A stretch of DNA of 64,000 nucleotides from Agarilytica sp045430305 (GCA_045430305.1 JAILXW010000001.1:558001-622000), one strand, 5' to 3'. Shown: positions 1 to 9,461, counted from the stretch's first letter. Notes: generated by a model not told the origin, from the sequence alone. Made by a program: numbers and translations.

Positions 1-1
1 C

Positions 2-892
2 TGGCTGACACTGACCATTGCCGGTATTGCAATGGGTATGATGCTCTTTATCGTGACAGCGGGTTTTACTTTAGTATTCGGGCTGATGCGCGTGTTAAAT
101 TTCGGCCATAGTGTATTTATCACGCTTGGTGCTTATAGCAGTCACGTTGTTGTTAAACACAACATACCTGCCCTGTTTGCCGATAGCTTTCTTACCAACT
201 TATTACTTCTGGTTTCAGCAACTATTTTTGCAATGCTATTAGTAAGCTTAGTCGCGGTGGCTTTTGAACGCATCCTCATCCGAAAAGTGTATAACAATGA
301 GTTAATGCAGATTCTTATGACGATTGGCGGGCTGATCGTTGTCGAGCAGGCAATGTTTATGATTTGGGGCGTAGAAACCGTGATCGTACCCAAACCAACA
401 ACGTTTCAAGGCGCTTGGAACAGCGGCAACTTTGTTTTCGAAAAATATCGTCTTTTTGCAGTAATCATGGGGCTAATTCTATATAGCGCCCTGCTAGTAA
501 TCTTTAGACGTACAAAACTGGGGCTGGTTATCCGCGCTGGTGTTGAAAACCGCGAGATGGTCGAAGCCTTTGGTTACAACATCAAATTATTATTTACCGT
601 AGTCTTTGTGTGTGGTGCTGCCCTCGCTGCTTTTGGTGGCGTGCTATGGAGTTTTTACGAAGAGGAAGTATCATCAAACCTTGGCCATAGTATGACGGTG
701 TCTGTGTTCGTCGTTGCGATCTGCGGTGGCTTAGGTTCGATAACAGGGTGTTTCGTCGCGGCAATACTACTTGGTTTACTTTCCAACTATGTCGGTTACG
801 TTGCTGCAGACCTGGCTCACTACACCACTATTTTATTCATGATTGCCATACTAGTGTGGCGACCAAACGGACTCATCCCTTTGAATGAGTAA
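2..892 (+). CDS. livH: Branched-chain amino acid type ABC transporter permease, LivH-like (5' end outside window)
   Basis: Inner-membrane permease of a LivHMGF/UrtBC-type ABC importer. The frame is open from base 2, before the first ATG at base 32, so the true start lies upstream and only about 10-20 residues are missing relative to the usual ~290-310. The hydrophobic protein carries the family signature near its N terminus (FGLMRVLNFGHSVF) and about eight membrane segments. It overlaps the next permease gene by 8 bp, so the two are translationally coupled. The substrate (branched-chain amino acids, urea or amides) cannot be told from the permease alone. The ATPase and binding protein genes must lie upstream, outside the window. 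Confidence 0.88.
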   Translation, partial: WLTLTIAGIAMGMMLFIVTAGFTLVFGLMRVLNFGHSVFITLGAYSSHVVVKHNIPALFADSFLTNLLLLVSATIFAMLLVSLVAVAFERILIRKVYNNELMQILMTIGGLIVVEQAMFMIWGVETVIVPKPTTFQGAWNSGNFVFEKYRLFAVIMGLILYSALLVIFRRTKLGLVIRAGVENREMVEAFGYNIKLLFTVVFVCGAALAAFGGVLWSFYEEEVSSNLGHSMTVSVFVVAICGGLGSITGCFVAAILLGLLSNYVGYVAADLAHYTTILFMIAILVWRPNGLIPLNE

Positions 893-1952
893 TACAATGC
901 TGACCGAATCTATGCGTGAATTTTTCCCCAAAAGCCGAATACTTCAAATTGGGCTAGGGGTGATATTCCTCGTACTATTATTAAACCCATGGCTTATTGG
1001 CGGCAGCAAGGCGCTGCTCGTTGCTGCCAAAATTTGTGTTTTTATACTCCTGGTCGCCAGTTACGACCTATTAATTGGCTATACCGGCATCGTCTCTTTT
1101 GCACATACCATATTTTTTGCTTTTGGCGCCTATGGTGTGGCTATCGCGCTTTCTTCATTGGGGGCTACCTGGGCAGCGTTGGGGCTGGGCCTTCTTTGTT
1201 CTGTGGGTCTAAGTGCAATGTTTGCTCTGGCGCTTGGGTTACTCAGTTTTAGGGTTAAGCGCATATTTTTCGCAATGGTTACCCTTGCTATAGCAAGCGC
1301 CGTCGCGATTTTCATAAATCAAAACAGCGGTATCACCGGCGGTGAAGATGGTCTGCGGATTAAACTTCCTAAAGAAATCTCCCCCTCATTCAAACTTCTA
1401 AACGAAAAGATCGGGGGCGTAAGAATAAACGGCAAACTAATTTCTTTTTACCTAATATTTGCAACTTGCACAGCGCTATTTCTTGTCTTGATTCGAATAA
1501 CAAAATCACCCTTCGGCCGAGTGCTCGAATCTATAAGAGAAAATGAATTTCGCACCAATGCACTCGGCTATAACTCACGCCTATATGTGATTGGCTCATT
1601 GGTGATAGCGTCGTTTTTTGCCACTATAGCGGGTGCACTTATCGCCATCGCCAACCGCTATATCAACACCGATATGACCGCATCTCTTCAAATCATGATC
1701 GACATATTATTAATGGTAGTAATCGGTGGCATGGGCACCATATACGGCGCAGTGTTCGGTGTTACCCTAGTAATGATTGCACAATACTACATCCCTTCCC
1801 TACTCAACTTAGTAAATACAGCTACCGTAGATACACCCATATCCATGTTTTTTGAACATGAGCGTTGGTTGTTTTGGCTAGGTGTGATTTTTATATTGTG
1901 TGTGTACTTCTTCCCGCAGGGGATTGCAGGAAAATTGGAGAAACGACACTAA
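885..1952 (+). CDS. livM: Branched-chain amino acid type ABC transporter permease, LivM-like
   Basis: Second permease subunit of the same importer (355 aa, usual length 320-360). It has multiple membrane spans and LivM/UrtC-type motifs: YDLLIGYTGIVSFAH near residue 60, AMVTLAIASA near 130, the permease loop SPFGRVLESIRENE near 205, and GGMGTIYGAVFG near 280. It starts inside the end of the LivH-like gene (8-bp overlap) and is the last gene of this operon visible here, with the opposite strand taking over downstream. Family assignment is firm; substrate is not known. Confidence 0.88.
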   Translation: MSNTMLTESMREFFPKSRILQIGLGVIFLVLLLNPWLIGGSKALLVAAKICVFILLVASYDLLIGYTGIVSFAHTIFFAFGAYGVAIALSSLGATWAALGLGLLCSVGLSAMFALALGLLSFRVKRIFFAMVTLAIASAVAIFINQNSGITGGEDGLRIKLPKEISPSFKLLNEKIGGVRINGKLISFYLIFATCTALFLVLIRITKSPFGRVLESIRENEFRTNALGYNSRLYVIGSLVIASFFATIAGALIAIANRYINTDMTASLQIMIDILLMVVIGGMGTIYGAVFGVTLVMIAQYYIPSLLNLVNTATVDTPISMFFEHERWLFWLGVIFILCVYFFPQGIAGKLEKRH

Positions 1953-1955
1953 TCG

Positions 1956-2171
1956 CTATTGAGGGGCATTAAATTGAAAATACCCGTCTTCTGAGACACG
2001 TATTGGAAACACTACTTCCTCTAGATTTTTGATGCCTCTATCCACTTCTTCCAATCTCTCAGGATGTTCTCTCGAATCAAAAGTAAAAATTGTTTTCGGC
2101 CTTAAATAATTTGGAAGTGGATCGTGCAGAAACTTATCACCTATCCAGACACAACCTGAAAGAACGAAAGA
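1956..2171 (-). pseudogene. 3' remnant of an unrecognised gene
   Basis: On the minus strand a 71-codon open frame runs to a TAG stop at 1956-1958. It is bounded upstream by an in-frame TAA (2172-2174) and contains no ATG, GTG or TTG start. The predicted sequence is compositionally normal and protein-like (for example TIFTFDSREHPERLEEVDRG), which is unusual for chance reading of an intergenic stretch. It lies directly downstream of the 2238-5426 minus-strand operon, in the same direction. I read it as the C-terminal end of a deleted or truncated gene of that accessory locus. No family recognised. Confidence 0.45.
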
Positions 2172-2237
2172 TTATAGATCTTCTTAAAGATCGCGCTAAA
2201 GGCGATCAAAGGTAGAACTCAGGAAAACAGGGGAAAG

Positions 2238-2714
2238 TCAAAAGACTGATTCAAAAAGAAGCCCAACCCCGCCGAGCACACCAAACACCAGAAAAACAAA
2301 AACACTTATAATAACGAGTGTTGATTTAGGAAGCTTACTTCCTGCGATCAAAGCTGCATTAGTATAATTGTCAGGGTCGTAGAATGCGATTACTGTAGCA
2401 CCCTCAGCATATTCAAAAACAAATTCTTCTGCAGTATTTTTGGACTGAACAATATTAGGCATCGTCGCGAAAAGCTTCGATCCAATATATTCTTTACCGT
2501 TGACCTTGTAGCGAAACTCAATATTAACCTGGTAATCGAATCTGGTATCAGACACCTCTGTCGCACTTCTCCAATGTTTAACCGTTTCAACCTCAGACCG
2601 TATAATCTCAGCTTCAGTTTCTTCCCAATTGAGAGAGCCAAATAAAACCCAAAGGGCAATGACTACAAATATAGCGATGCCCCCTAAAACATAAAAAATA
2701 GATGGTATATTCAT
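2238..2714 (-). CDS. DUF3592-type membrane protein
   Basis: 158 aa. N-terminal membrane helix (about residues 5-27), an extracytoplasmic beta-rich section with the DUF3592 pattern (WEETEAEIIRSEV, then FDYQVNIEFRYKVNGKEYIG, then the closing FYDPDNYTNAAL near residue 120), and a C-terminal membrane helix. DUF3592 proteins are of unknown function and often sit in accessory regions. It lies 4 bp after the exported 274-aa protein and is probably in one operon with it and the 619-aa protein upstream. A role as partner or immunity protein is only an inference from context. Confidence 0.75.
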   Translation of the reverse strand: MNIPSIFYVLGGIAIFVVIALWVLFGSLNWEETEAEIIRSEVETVKHWRSATEVSDTRFDYQVNIEFRYKVNGKEYIGSKLFATMPNIVQSKNTAEEFVFEYAEGATVIAFYDPDNYTNAALIAGSKLPKSTLVIISVFVFLVFGVLGGVGLLFESVF

Positions 2715-2718
2715 ATTA

Positions 2719-3543
2719 TTATCTTGCTATCACCCATTTCTCTTGCTTGCGTGCAAAGTAGATGGGTATTTCGAACTCAAACTCATCGGATTCTAACCTT
2801 AAGGCTTCAGCACCTGATTTCGAAAACAGCCTAACAAGATGGCTTCCACCGACTATTTCGTATGCGACATTATCGTCAGACACAGAGAACGATTTGATAT
2901 TTTGTTGAGAAAAAAGAAAAGAAAATGATTCTTTGCTAGCATCTAAAATTCTAATCTTATCTTTTCCTTCAGAGCGAGCATCTTCTGATATCTTATAGTC
3001 CAATATTTTTAACGCTTCATCAATATTGTTTTCTTTAATATTCTTCTCTAGCGACTTAACAATCGATACCATTTGACCGACGTCTTGCTTTTTAACCTCA
3101 GTGATCCTGCCACCAGAACTCCAGACCTCGGTTAATTTTGGAAACCTTTCATTGATATCAATGGAATACTTAAACGTATATACATCTTTATCAGGGTAGG
3201 TTTTAGCAAGGTCGAACACAAAGAACTCCAATTTCGGTGTCGGTGTTTCTTCTTTGGAATCATGTAAAAAAAGACTTGCCATCAGAGAATGAGGTAGTTT
3301 TCTGTCGATCACTTCTGCACTCACCTCTATTTTGTTATTGGCGGGCATTAGCCAAATATTGACCGGCTGATCCTGAGAGGACGACATACTTGCTGTTTCA
3401 AAAAGTGGGATACCATTCAATTTTATTCTTGAATTAAGGTTTTCGCTCGACACACTTAAAAAATAATAATCGCTCACACTGCCTCCAAAAGTATTTACAG
3501 ATACCGCAAAAAAAATCAACACAAACCCAAACACACGTTTCAT
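2719..3543 (-). CDS. Exported protein of unknown function
   Basis: 274 aa with a clear Sec signal peptide (MKRVFGFVLIFFAVSVNTFG, cleavage about residue 20), so periplasmic or outer-membrane facing. The remainder is polar and mixed alpha/beta, with a helical stretch about residues 150-185. No family recognised. It lies 23 bp downstream of the 619-aa gene and 4 bp upstream of the DUF3592-type gene, which indicates cotranscription. A secreted partner beside a large effector-like protein resembles effector/immunity layouts, but nothing in the sequence proves it. Confidence 0.75.
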   Translation of the reverse strand: MKRVFGFVLIFFAVSVNTFGGSVSDYYFLSVSSENLNSRIKLNGIPLFETASMSSSQDQPVNIWLMPANNKIEVSAEVIDRKLPHSLMASLFLHDSKEETPTPKLEFFVFDLAKTYPDKDVYTFKYSIDINERFPKLTEVWSSGGRITEVKKQDVGQMVSIVKSLEKNIKENNIDEALKILDYKISEDARSEGKDKIRILDASKESFSFLFSQQNIKSFSVSDDNVAYEIVGGSHLVRLFSKSGAEALRLESDEFEFEIPIYFARKQEKWVIAR

Positions 3544-3566
3544 AAGGCCCCCTTTTAGAAAAACAA

Positions 3567-5426
3567 CTATAAAAGTTTTTTCGGTTCGCTTTTATAGAGA
3601 TCAACGGCACCCCAAGGCTTCCACTCTTTTTCTTTTGTCTTTGACTTTATCTTAAACATTTTAGTGGTTAATCTCACCGTGCCGATGAAGGGGTCAAGTT
3701 TTATCGTCGTCTGAATAGCCACTTCTTTTCTACTGATGTCTAGCATATCCTCAGCTGTGACTTTGCATTTCCCTTCGATATCAGCCTGACAGGATACGAC
3801 ATAATCACTACCAACCCTTGCCGACACTGCAAGCAGAACTGCTCCTTCTACCGAAAATTTCGCATCACCAGTAGCCTGCTCAGTTCCATCAGGGAAAAAC
3901 TTGTAATGAGGAGCCCCTACAAGACTACCTTGGCAGCTAGCGCCAGCCGTTAGAAATATATCAGCCAAATGATTCGCCGCAAATTCAGCCACTATGGGAG
4001 GCATTCCCAGCGCTGTTAGCCCAATTTTCGCCAAACTAACTTTCAATGAAATAGCAATACCCAGAATAGGGTTCAAGCCGAAATTTAAACTTAGATCATA
4101 ATATGTTTTCCAATCTTTATCTTCTTTCCATCCCCACGAGGCGGAAAACGATCCCGCAGGACCCTGCACTTCTGGCTTTATATCAATAGGAGCAAGGTTG
4201 AATACTTTTTTCCCCCAATCCTCCCATGCCTCGTTTACTTTATCCGCCCAATCTTTAAATATTTTTAGTTCACCGCTGACGGTATATGTGTCAGAGGGGT
4301 ATGTTTGTATACGTACAGTTTTTGACGATCCAGAACAGCCACGTCCGGCAACCAAGTATTCTTTTGGAACTGTTTCAGCTAACCATTTTTCAGTTTTTTC
4401 TCCTGGGAATTCAATAATTTCTGTAAGTGAGGCTATCTCACGAACCTCACCATCGGTTCCAGTAATATTGTGACAATCGCTTAACTTATTTCCGTCGAGC
4501 GACAACACAGATTTTATCTTTTCTTTTCCGCCGTATTTTTTCCCTACTGAAACTTTAACACCAAACATCTCAATAGCATGTGTTGTATTTTTATCCGGGT
4601 CAGGAACGACTTGAATGATACCATCTCGACTCGCGAACCTTCCGTGCCCACAAGATATGTCTAGCTTTTCAATTTCACAAACACCACAGACTATAGCTTT
4701 ACTTTCAGTTTGGACTTCATCAACCACCGGCCCCAAACCAGCTTGACGATTCCCGGCCATATGCCCTATTTCTGCAACACCTTGGCTTACGCTACTTTTC
4801 GACGCCGGAGGAGCCGGGACATTTTTTTCAACCACAGCCGCATTGTTTTCACTTAGGGCCTTGGCAATGCTTTGCTTTAGCTGATCACTTTTACTGGGGC
4901 TTGCTTGGTTGAAGGCTGGCTTTTTCGGTACTTTTGTTTCTGCGACGCCTAAATCTTTTGCGATGGCCTCTAGTTGGGTTTCGGAAGCTCCCAAACTATC
5001 AATGAATTTTTCTGCTTGTTTTTGATCTGCGAAGTTTTTGGTGCGGTCTGCAGAGCCTTCAAGTAGGTCGACTGACGGTTTAATTTGGTAAATGACACCG
5101 GTACCAGAAGAGAAACTATGAGCTTTTTTTGATGCACTGGTTTTGCCAGAAAGTTTTACTGCGCGGAGTTTGCCTTTAACTAGCTTGTCTGCGAATACGT
5201 GCTCAATATGCTGAACGTTATTTGGAGCCACATCGCCGCAAAAGTCCCTCAAAAGACCACGCCAATCAGATTCTGATGCTTTTAGGTTCCGGATGAACTG
5301 AACTGCAGAGTCTGAATCGTAGAACGCTACCGGTTCTACACCGTGAGGTAGAAGGCCTTCCTCGCGAGCGATAAGCCTGTATCGATCACCATTCCAAGTT
5401 TGAAACTTCTTCAATATCACTAGCAA
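3567..5426 (-). CDS. Large effector-like protein of unknown function
   Basis: 619 aa, no signal peptide. Residues 1-95 form a conserved-looking N-terminal module (MLVILKKFQTWNGDRYRL...). A second related-looking module spans about 105-165. A low-complexity linker rich in A, S, P and K follows (about 165-235), then a Cys/His motif CGVCEIEKLDISCGHGRF near 247-264 that could bind metal. The C-terminal half is beta-rich, with a hydrophobic stretch about 455-500 that could insert into a membrane. The modular plan, lack of a Sec signal and downstream exported and membrane partners suggest a secreted polymorphic-toxin-like protein, for example type VI cargo. No secretion apparatus, PAAR or VgrG gene is visible, so the function stays open. 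Confidence 0.7.
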   Translation of the reverse strand: MLVILKKFQTWNGDRYRLIAREEGLLPHGVEPVAFYDSDSAVQFIRNLKASESDWRGLLRDFCGDVAPNNVQHIEHVFADKLVKGKLRAVKLSGKTSASKKAHSFSSGTGVIYQIKPSVDLLEGSADRTKNFADQKQAEKFIDSLGASETQLEAIAKDLGVAETKVPKKPAFNQASPSKSDQLKQSIAKALSENNAAVVEKNVPAPPASKSSVSQGVAEIGHMAGNRQAGLGPVVDEVQTESKAIVCGVCEIEKLDISCGHGRFASRDGIIQVVPDPDKNTTHAIEMFGVKVSVGKKYGGKEKIKSVLSLDGNKLSDCHNITGTDGEVREIASLTEIIEFPGEKTEKWLAETVPKEYLVAGRGCSGSSKTVRIQTYPSDTYTVSGELKIFKDWADKVNEAWEDWGKKVFNLAPIDIKPEVQGPAGSFSASWGWKEDKDWKTYYDLSLNFGLNPILGIAISLKVSLAKIGLTALGMPPIVAEFAANHLADIFLTAGASCQGSLVGAPHYKFFPDGTEQATGDAKFSVEGAVLLAVSARVGSDYVVSCQADIEGKCKVTAEDMLDISRKEVAIQTTIKLDPFIGTVRLTTKMFKIKSKTKEKEWKPWGAVDLYKSEPKKLL

Positions 5427-5641
5427 TTTCCTTTTTGGCGCCTTGTTTTACTGTTAACCGGCTTAATAATTAGCATACTTTTCCAAACGGTAGGTCTTTT
5501 TACCAGCGCCTAATGGTATTAGATTCTGTGTGATCAGGCCACGTAATCCATCCCTAATTGTGACCCTTACAGTATTACAAAGCATTACAAAACGCCCCCC
5601 TACTGGTATATTCCGCGCTTAATTTTTGAGGATCCCTACAT

Positions 5642-6127
5642 ATGCAGATCGAAGACGGTAAAGTTGCTACTTTTCACTACCAAATCTCTGAGCCCGGCGG
5701 GCCGACAGTAGAATCTAGTTCAGAAGGGATTCCCATTGCATTCTTGTGCGGTAAGGGCAATATTTTGAAAGGGATTGAAGAAGCACTACTCGGTAAATCT
5801 GCGGGTGATCAGGTCGAGGTGACCTTGGCCCCAGAAGACGCCTATGGCCCACGCAATGAAGCCTCTGTTCAGAAAGTGCCAATCAAGCATTTATCTAGCA
5901 AGCATAAGCGCTTGATGCCCGGTACGCTAGTGAAGGTGAATACCGATAAAGGCGTTGTCGATGCTAGCGTCATTAAGGCCGGTAAGTTCATGGTGACACT
6001 CGATATGAACCACCCATTTGCTGGTAAAACGCTGTTGTTTAAGATTGATGTGAAAGCCGTAAGAGATGCAAGTGCAGAGGAGCTAGCTCACGGGCACGCT
6101 CATGGTGAAGGCGGCCATCACCACTAA
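5642..6127 (+). CDS. slyD: FKBP-type peptidyl-prolyl isomerase, SlyD-like
   Basis: 161 aa. Cytoplasmic prolyl isomerase/chaperone. The N-terminal FKBP core is split by an insert-in-flap domain, as in SlyD: first strand VATFHYQISEPGG, then GKGNILKGIEEALLGKSAGD, the flap from about 70 to 120, and the return to the core at LDMNHPFAGKTLLFKIDV. A short His-rich tail (HGHAHGEGGHHH) matches the nickel-binding tail of SlyD, though shorter than in E. coli. It is divergent from the 619-aa gene with 215 bp between them, and a GAGG-type ribosome site precedes the ATG. Confidence 0.92.
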   Translation: MQIEDGKVATFHYQISEPGGPTVESSSEGIPIAFLCGKGNILKGIEEALLGKSAGDQVEVTLAPEDAYGPRNEASVQKVPIKHLSSKHKRLMPGTLVKVNTDKGVVDASVIKAGKFMVTLDMNHPFAGKTLLFKIDVKAVRDASAEELAHGHAHGEGGHHH

Positions 6128-6155
6128 GCCCTTATCGACACTCGGTAGAAGATTG

Positions 6156-6509
6156 CTAGCGGGTTGCGTTTTCGTGCTTGCTGGCGATTGCTACATAGCG
6201 GTGATAGTCGACAAGGCTGATGTGACCATCTGTTTCTATCGCATCAGACACCATAGTACTTTGAGGGCCGGGCTGTTTGATCAAAAAATCGACGGTGAAT
6301 TTATGCTGTTCTGGCGCAAATAAGCTATAACCTGCCCCCCAAAGTACGAACTCAATCGCCTTTAACATGCACAATATGGCCGCCGTAAGTACGAGTATTT
6401 CTGCACGACCAAGTATACCGCTGCGTTTTCTTTCTTTTTCTAATTGCTCGTAAGAATCTTGAACCTTTTGTTCCAGAAGGTTTTGAGCTGTTTGAAGATC
6501 TGACGTCAT
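6156..6509 (-). CDS. Small membrane protein with N-terminal coiled-coil
   Basis: 117 aa. Residues 1-30 are a charged, heptad-like helix (QNLLEQKVQDSYEQLEKERK), followed by one membrane segment (about 36-58) and a soluble C-terminal part. No family recognised. It converges with slyD, the two stops being about 30 bp apart. The ATG is preceded on its strand by AGGGGAAT, a good ribosome site. Confidence 0.65.
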   Translation of the reverse strand: MTSDLQTAQNLLEQKVQDSYEQLEKERKRSGILGRAEILVLTAAILCMLKAIEFVLWGAGYSLFAPEQHKFTVDFLIKQPGPQSTMVSDAIETDGHISLVDYHRYVAIASKHENATR

Positions 6510-6872
6510 TTTAATATTCCCCTAATGAAATTATCTTTAGGACTATAGAAAACCCTTTGATATTTCTTTTTATTTGGTAGCGATTTTTTCTCGAACAAAT
6601 TCATTGCGTGTCGTTCCTGACACGCCCCCTACGTAAGCAGCACCCTCGGTAGCGGCGCCATATTGCGCTCTTTTTTTGCTCAAAACAAACCCCGGTTTTG
6701 CATTTTTGGATGTTTTTTTCGCAATATAGAAGAGTTGAGAAACTAATCACGCCTTTTGTGATTTTGAATGACACGACAAGTGAACGCGCATTTGACGGGG
6801 ATCAATATGTGATCGTCTCTGCGAGATAGGATTTTTGCACCCATTCTCATTCCACTCATTAGGGGAAATAAC
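6510..6872. other. Intergenic stretch with no recognisable gene
   Basis: This 363-bp gap lies between the divergently read 117-aa membrane protein and the 34-codon ORF at 6873. I see no convincing ORF, tRNA, repeat or terminator. It should hold promoters for both flanking genes, but none is clear enough to place. Confidence 0.4.
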
Positions 6873-6977
6873 ATGCATGCAGAAGATCGAAAAATACTGA
6901 CCAATCTCACTTGGGTTTTAGGGCTTGGTGTAATTACTGCGCTAGGTATCGTATTCGCAGCGAGTGTTATTGCTTAA
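6873..6977 (+). CDS. 34-aa single-span membrane peptide
   Basis: Short ORF of 34 codons. A polar N terminus (MHAEDRKILTN) is followed by one continuous hydrophobic helix (about residues 12-34) and a TAA stop. The ATG has a proper ribosome site, AGGGGA, 7-8 bases upstream. The shape is that of small inner-membrane peptides that regulate a larger complex, but no family is recognised. It stands alone about 100 bp before aguA. Confidence 0.5.
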   Translation: MHAEDRKILTNLTWVLGLGVITALGIVFAASVIA

Positions 6978-7078
6978 ATGACCACGTTACTTTCACTAAT
7001 TACACCAAGAAAAACTAGCCTAGCTTAGCGTTAATCGCGATAATTGCCCCTGTTTAGAATACTTTGTTCAGGGGTTTT

Positions 7079-8149
7079 ATGTTTCGTTTACCTGCCGAGT
7101 GGGAAGCTCAAGACGCCGTCATTTTCGCCTGGCCGGATGAGCACACTGATTGGTGCCACAACCTCAACGAGGTAAGACGCACATACCTTGCTATTTTCCT
7201 CGCCCTTTGCCCGGCAACCCCTGTTATTTTACTCGTGCGCCCCAGTCTGTACACGCAGGTAGAAGCTTATCTTTCGAAAAAAAAAGGGCTAGTAGAACTT
7301 TTAGCAAACCTAAAGGTTATTCCGGTTGAATTTAACGATACCTGGACGAGAGACTACGCCCCCATCACCCGTATCAATCTTTCCGCGCCCCGAAAGAAAT
7401 ATGAGTTAATTGATTTTCAATTTAACGCTTGGGGAAATAAGTTTTCGTACGAAAAAGATAACGCTGTTACTGAATCTTTGTATTCAAAAAACATATTTAG
7501 TCGCGATGTAGATCTAGTTGACCACTCAATTATTTTGGAAGGCGGGTCCATTGAAAGTGACGGCAACGGTACCCTATTAACAACCACGAAATGCTTGTTA
7601 AATAAAAACCGTAATAAAGACCTTTGCAAAGATGATCTGGGAGTATTTTTTGATAAGGAATTGGGCTGCAACAACATGCTCTGGCTCGAAAATGGCGATA
7701 TTATTGGCGACGATACTGATAGCCATATCGACACCCTCGCGCGTTTTGCCCCTAACAACACCATTGTGTATCAAAGTTGTAGCGATGAAAGCGACCCACA
7801 CTTTTTTCCTTTGAAACAAATGGCAGCCCAGCTTGCGTCCTTTCTAAACACCAAAGGAAAGCCTTTCAATTTGATTGCGTTACCGTTGCCCACCCCGAAA
7901 TACAATACAGACGGTGAACGGCTTCCAGCAACTTATGCGAACTTCTTAGTATCAAACAATCATGTACTTGTACCCACATACACTGACAAATCAGATCAAC
8001 GCGCGCTGGAAATAATGGCTGAAGCTTATTCGGGTTATACAATAATTGGCATTGAGTGCTCGCCACTCATTCAGCAGCACGGAAGCCTGCATTGCATCAG
8101 CATGCAACTACCCTTTGGCTGTTTAAAGCCCGGGCAATTCCAAACTTAA
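7079..8149 (+). CDS. aguA: Agmatine deiminase
   Basis: Converts agmatine to N-carbamoylputrescine and ammonia in the arginine decarboxylase route to putrescine. The 356-aa protein has the guanidino-modifying alpha/beta-propeller family motifs: FAWPDEHTDWCHN near the N terminus, DTWTRDYAPI, LEGGSIESDGNGTLLTT, DDTDSHIDTLARF with the catalytic His, and the catalytic Cys in GSLHCISMQLP close to the C terminus. A TTG five codons upstream could extend the frame, but the ATG at 7079 has AGGGG just before it and fits the family length. aguB follows after 33 bp, giving a two-gene putrescine operon. Confidence 0.95.
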   Translation: MFRLPAEWEAQDAVIFAWPDEHTDWCHNLNEVRRTYLAIFLALCPATPVILLVRPSLYTQVEAYLSKKKGLVELLANLKVIPVEFNDTWTRDYAPITRINLSAPRKKYELIDFQFNAWGNKFSYEKDNAVTESLYSKNIFSRDVDLVDHSIILEGGSIESDGNGTLLTTTKCLLNKNRNKDLCKDDLGVFFDKELGCNNMLWLENGDIIGDDTDSHIDTLARFAPNNTIVYQSCSDESDPHFFPLKQMAAQLASFLNTKGKPFNLIALPLPTPKYNTDGERLPATYANFLVSNNHVLVPTYTDKSDQRALEIMAEAYSGYTIIGIECSPLIQQHGSLHCISMQLPFGCLKPGQFQT

Positions 8150-8182
8150 CAAGCAGTTAGATGAACTTGAGCAATCAATATT

Positions 8183-9064
8183 ATGAAGCACGTAACAACG
8201 GCAGTTATACAGCAACAGTGTACTAGCGACATCGCCCTAAACCAGAATATTACGAGTGAAAACATTCGTTCGTGCGCAAAATCAGGTACGAAACTAGTTG
8301 TTTTACAAGAACTGCATCGCTCGTTGTATTTTTGCCAACAGGAAGACCCTGCCCAATTTGACCTAGCGGAAACAATTCCGGGGCCGAGCACAACATTTTA
8401 TTCCGCCCTTGCGAGTGAGCTAAATATTGTCATTGTGTGCTCTCTATTTGAACGGCGAAGCGCAGGCATTTACCACAATACTGCGGTTGTTATAGATGCA
8501 GACGGCAGCATTGCCGGTTGTTACCGTAAAATGCACATTCCCGATGACCCAGGGTTCTATGAAAAATTCTATTTCACACCAGGAGATTTGGGGTTTACGC
8601 CTATATCAACAAGTATTGGGAAACTCGGCGTGCTGGTGTGTTGGGATCAGTGGTTCCCAGAAGCGGCTCGCTTAATGGCCATGGCCGGTGCAGAACTTCT
8701 TATTTACCCGACCGCAATCGGTTGGGACCCTAATGATGACGCCGCAGAAAAATCTCGTCAGAAAGAAGCATGGGTTACCATCCAGCGTTCACATGCAATC
8801 GCCAACGGCATACCGGTGGTTGTAGCCAATCGCGTTGGCCTAGAGCCTGACCCGGCAGGTGGTGCAGGTATAGACTTCTGGGGCTCAAGCTTTATTTGTG
8901 GCCCCCAAGGGGAGTATTTAGCGCAAGCAACAGAAATAGACAATCACAACCTAGTTGCAGATGTTGACCTCGCCCATAGCGAGAAAATTCGACGAATATG
9001 GCCATTTTTTAGAGACCGACGAATCGATGCCTATAGCGACTTAACGAAAATTTTCTTGGAATAG
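8183..9064 (+). CDS. aguB: N-carbamoylputrescine amidase
   Basis: Hydrolyses N-carbamoylputrescine to putrescine, CO2 and ammonia, the step after AguA. 293 aa, the normal length. The nitrilase-superfamily triad is visible: Glu43 in LQELH, Lys116 in YRKMHIPDD and Cys153 in LVCWDQWFPEAAR. It lies 33 bp downstream of aguA on the same strand, and the pairing confirms the pathway. The ribosome site is weak, so translation may depend on the upstream gene. Confidence 0.96.
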   Translation: MKHVTTAVIQQQCTSDIALNQNITSENIRSCAKSGTKLVVLQELHRSLYFCQQEDPAQFDLAETIPGPSTTFYSALASELNIVIVCSLFERRSAGIYHNTAVVIDADGSIAGCYRKMHIPDDPGFYEKFYFTPGDLGFTPISTSIGKLGVLVCWDQWFPEAARLMAMAGAELLIYPTAIGWDPNDDAAEKSRQKEAWVTIQRSHAIANGIPVVVANRVGLEPDPAGGAGIDFWGSSFICGPQGEYLAQATEIDNHNLVADVDLAHSEKIRRIWPFFRDRRIDAYSDLTKIFLE

Positions 9065-9160
9065 CGCAAAAAACGCCGCCAAATCAACAATTAGCCCTTG
9101 CAATTACGCTGTATGCATATACACTGTACGCATAAACAGCTTTTACTGCGAGGCAAACCC

Positions 9161-9388
9161 ATGATCAATCTCAATAAGGGCGACCGAGTGGAATCACCAG
9201 GAGGGCGACAACTACTGGTAGATGAGGTATTCGTTCCCCGTTACAACCAGGAAAAAGGCCACAGCCTACCGGCACGCTTTCGACAATGTTCCCGTAAAGT
9301 CGTGGTATTCCACAATGGAAGTATTGCACCACTACAAGATATAAAAGCGCATTACAAAATTATTCAACATCATGCTTGTGCCGCATAA
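9161..9388 (+). CDS. Small conserved-looking basic protein
   Basis: 75 aa, starting at an ATG preceded by GCGAGG eight bases upstream. An in-frame start further upstream (9098) has no ribosome site and adds an implausible Cys/His-rich leader. The protein is basic and probably a small beta-barrel (KGDRVESPGGRQLLVDEV). No family recognised. It lies about 100 bp after aguB and may be its own unit. Confidence 0.55.
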   Translation: MINLNKGDRVESPGGRQLLVDEVFVPRYNQEKGHSLPARFRQCSRKVVVFHNGSIAPLQDIKAHYKIIQHHACAA

Positions 9389-9461
9389 GTCAAATATGTA
9401 ATTAGATTGCGTTGCCGGGCGCAGATGCAAACGTAAGAGTGCTGCCTTTGTATGGGCTTAA

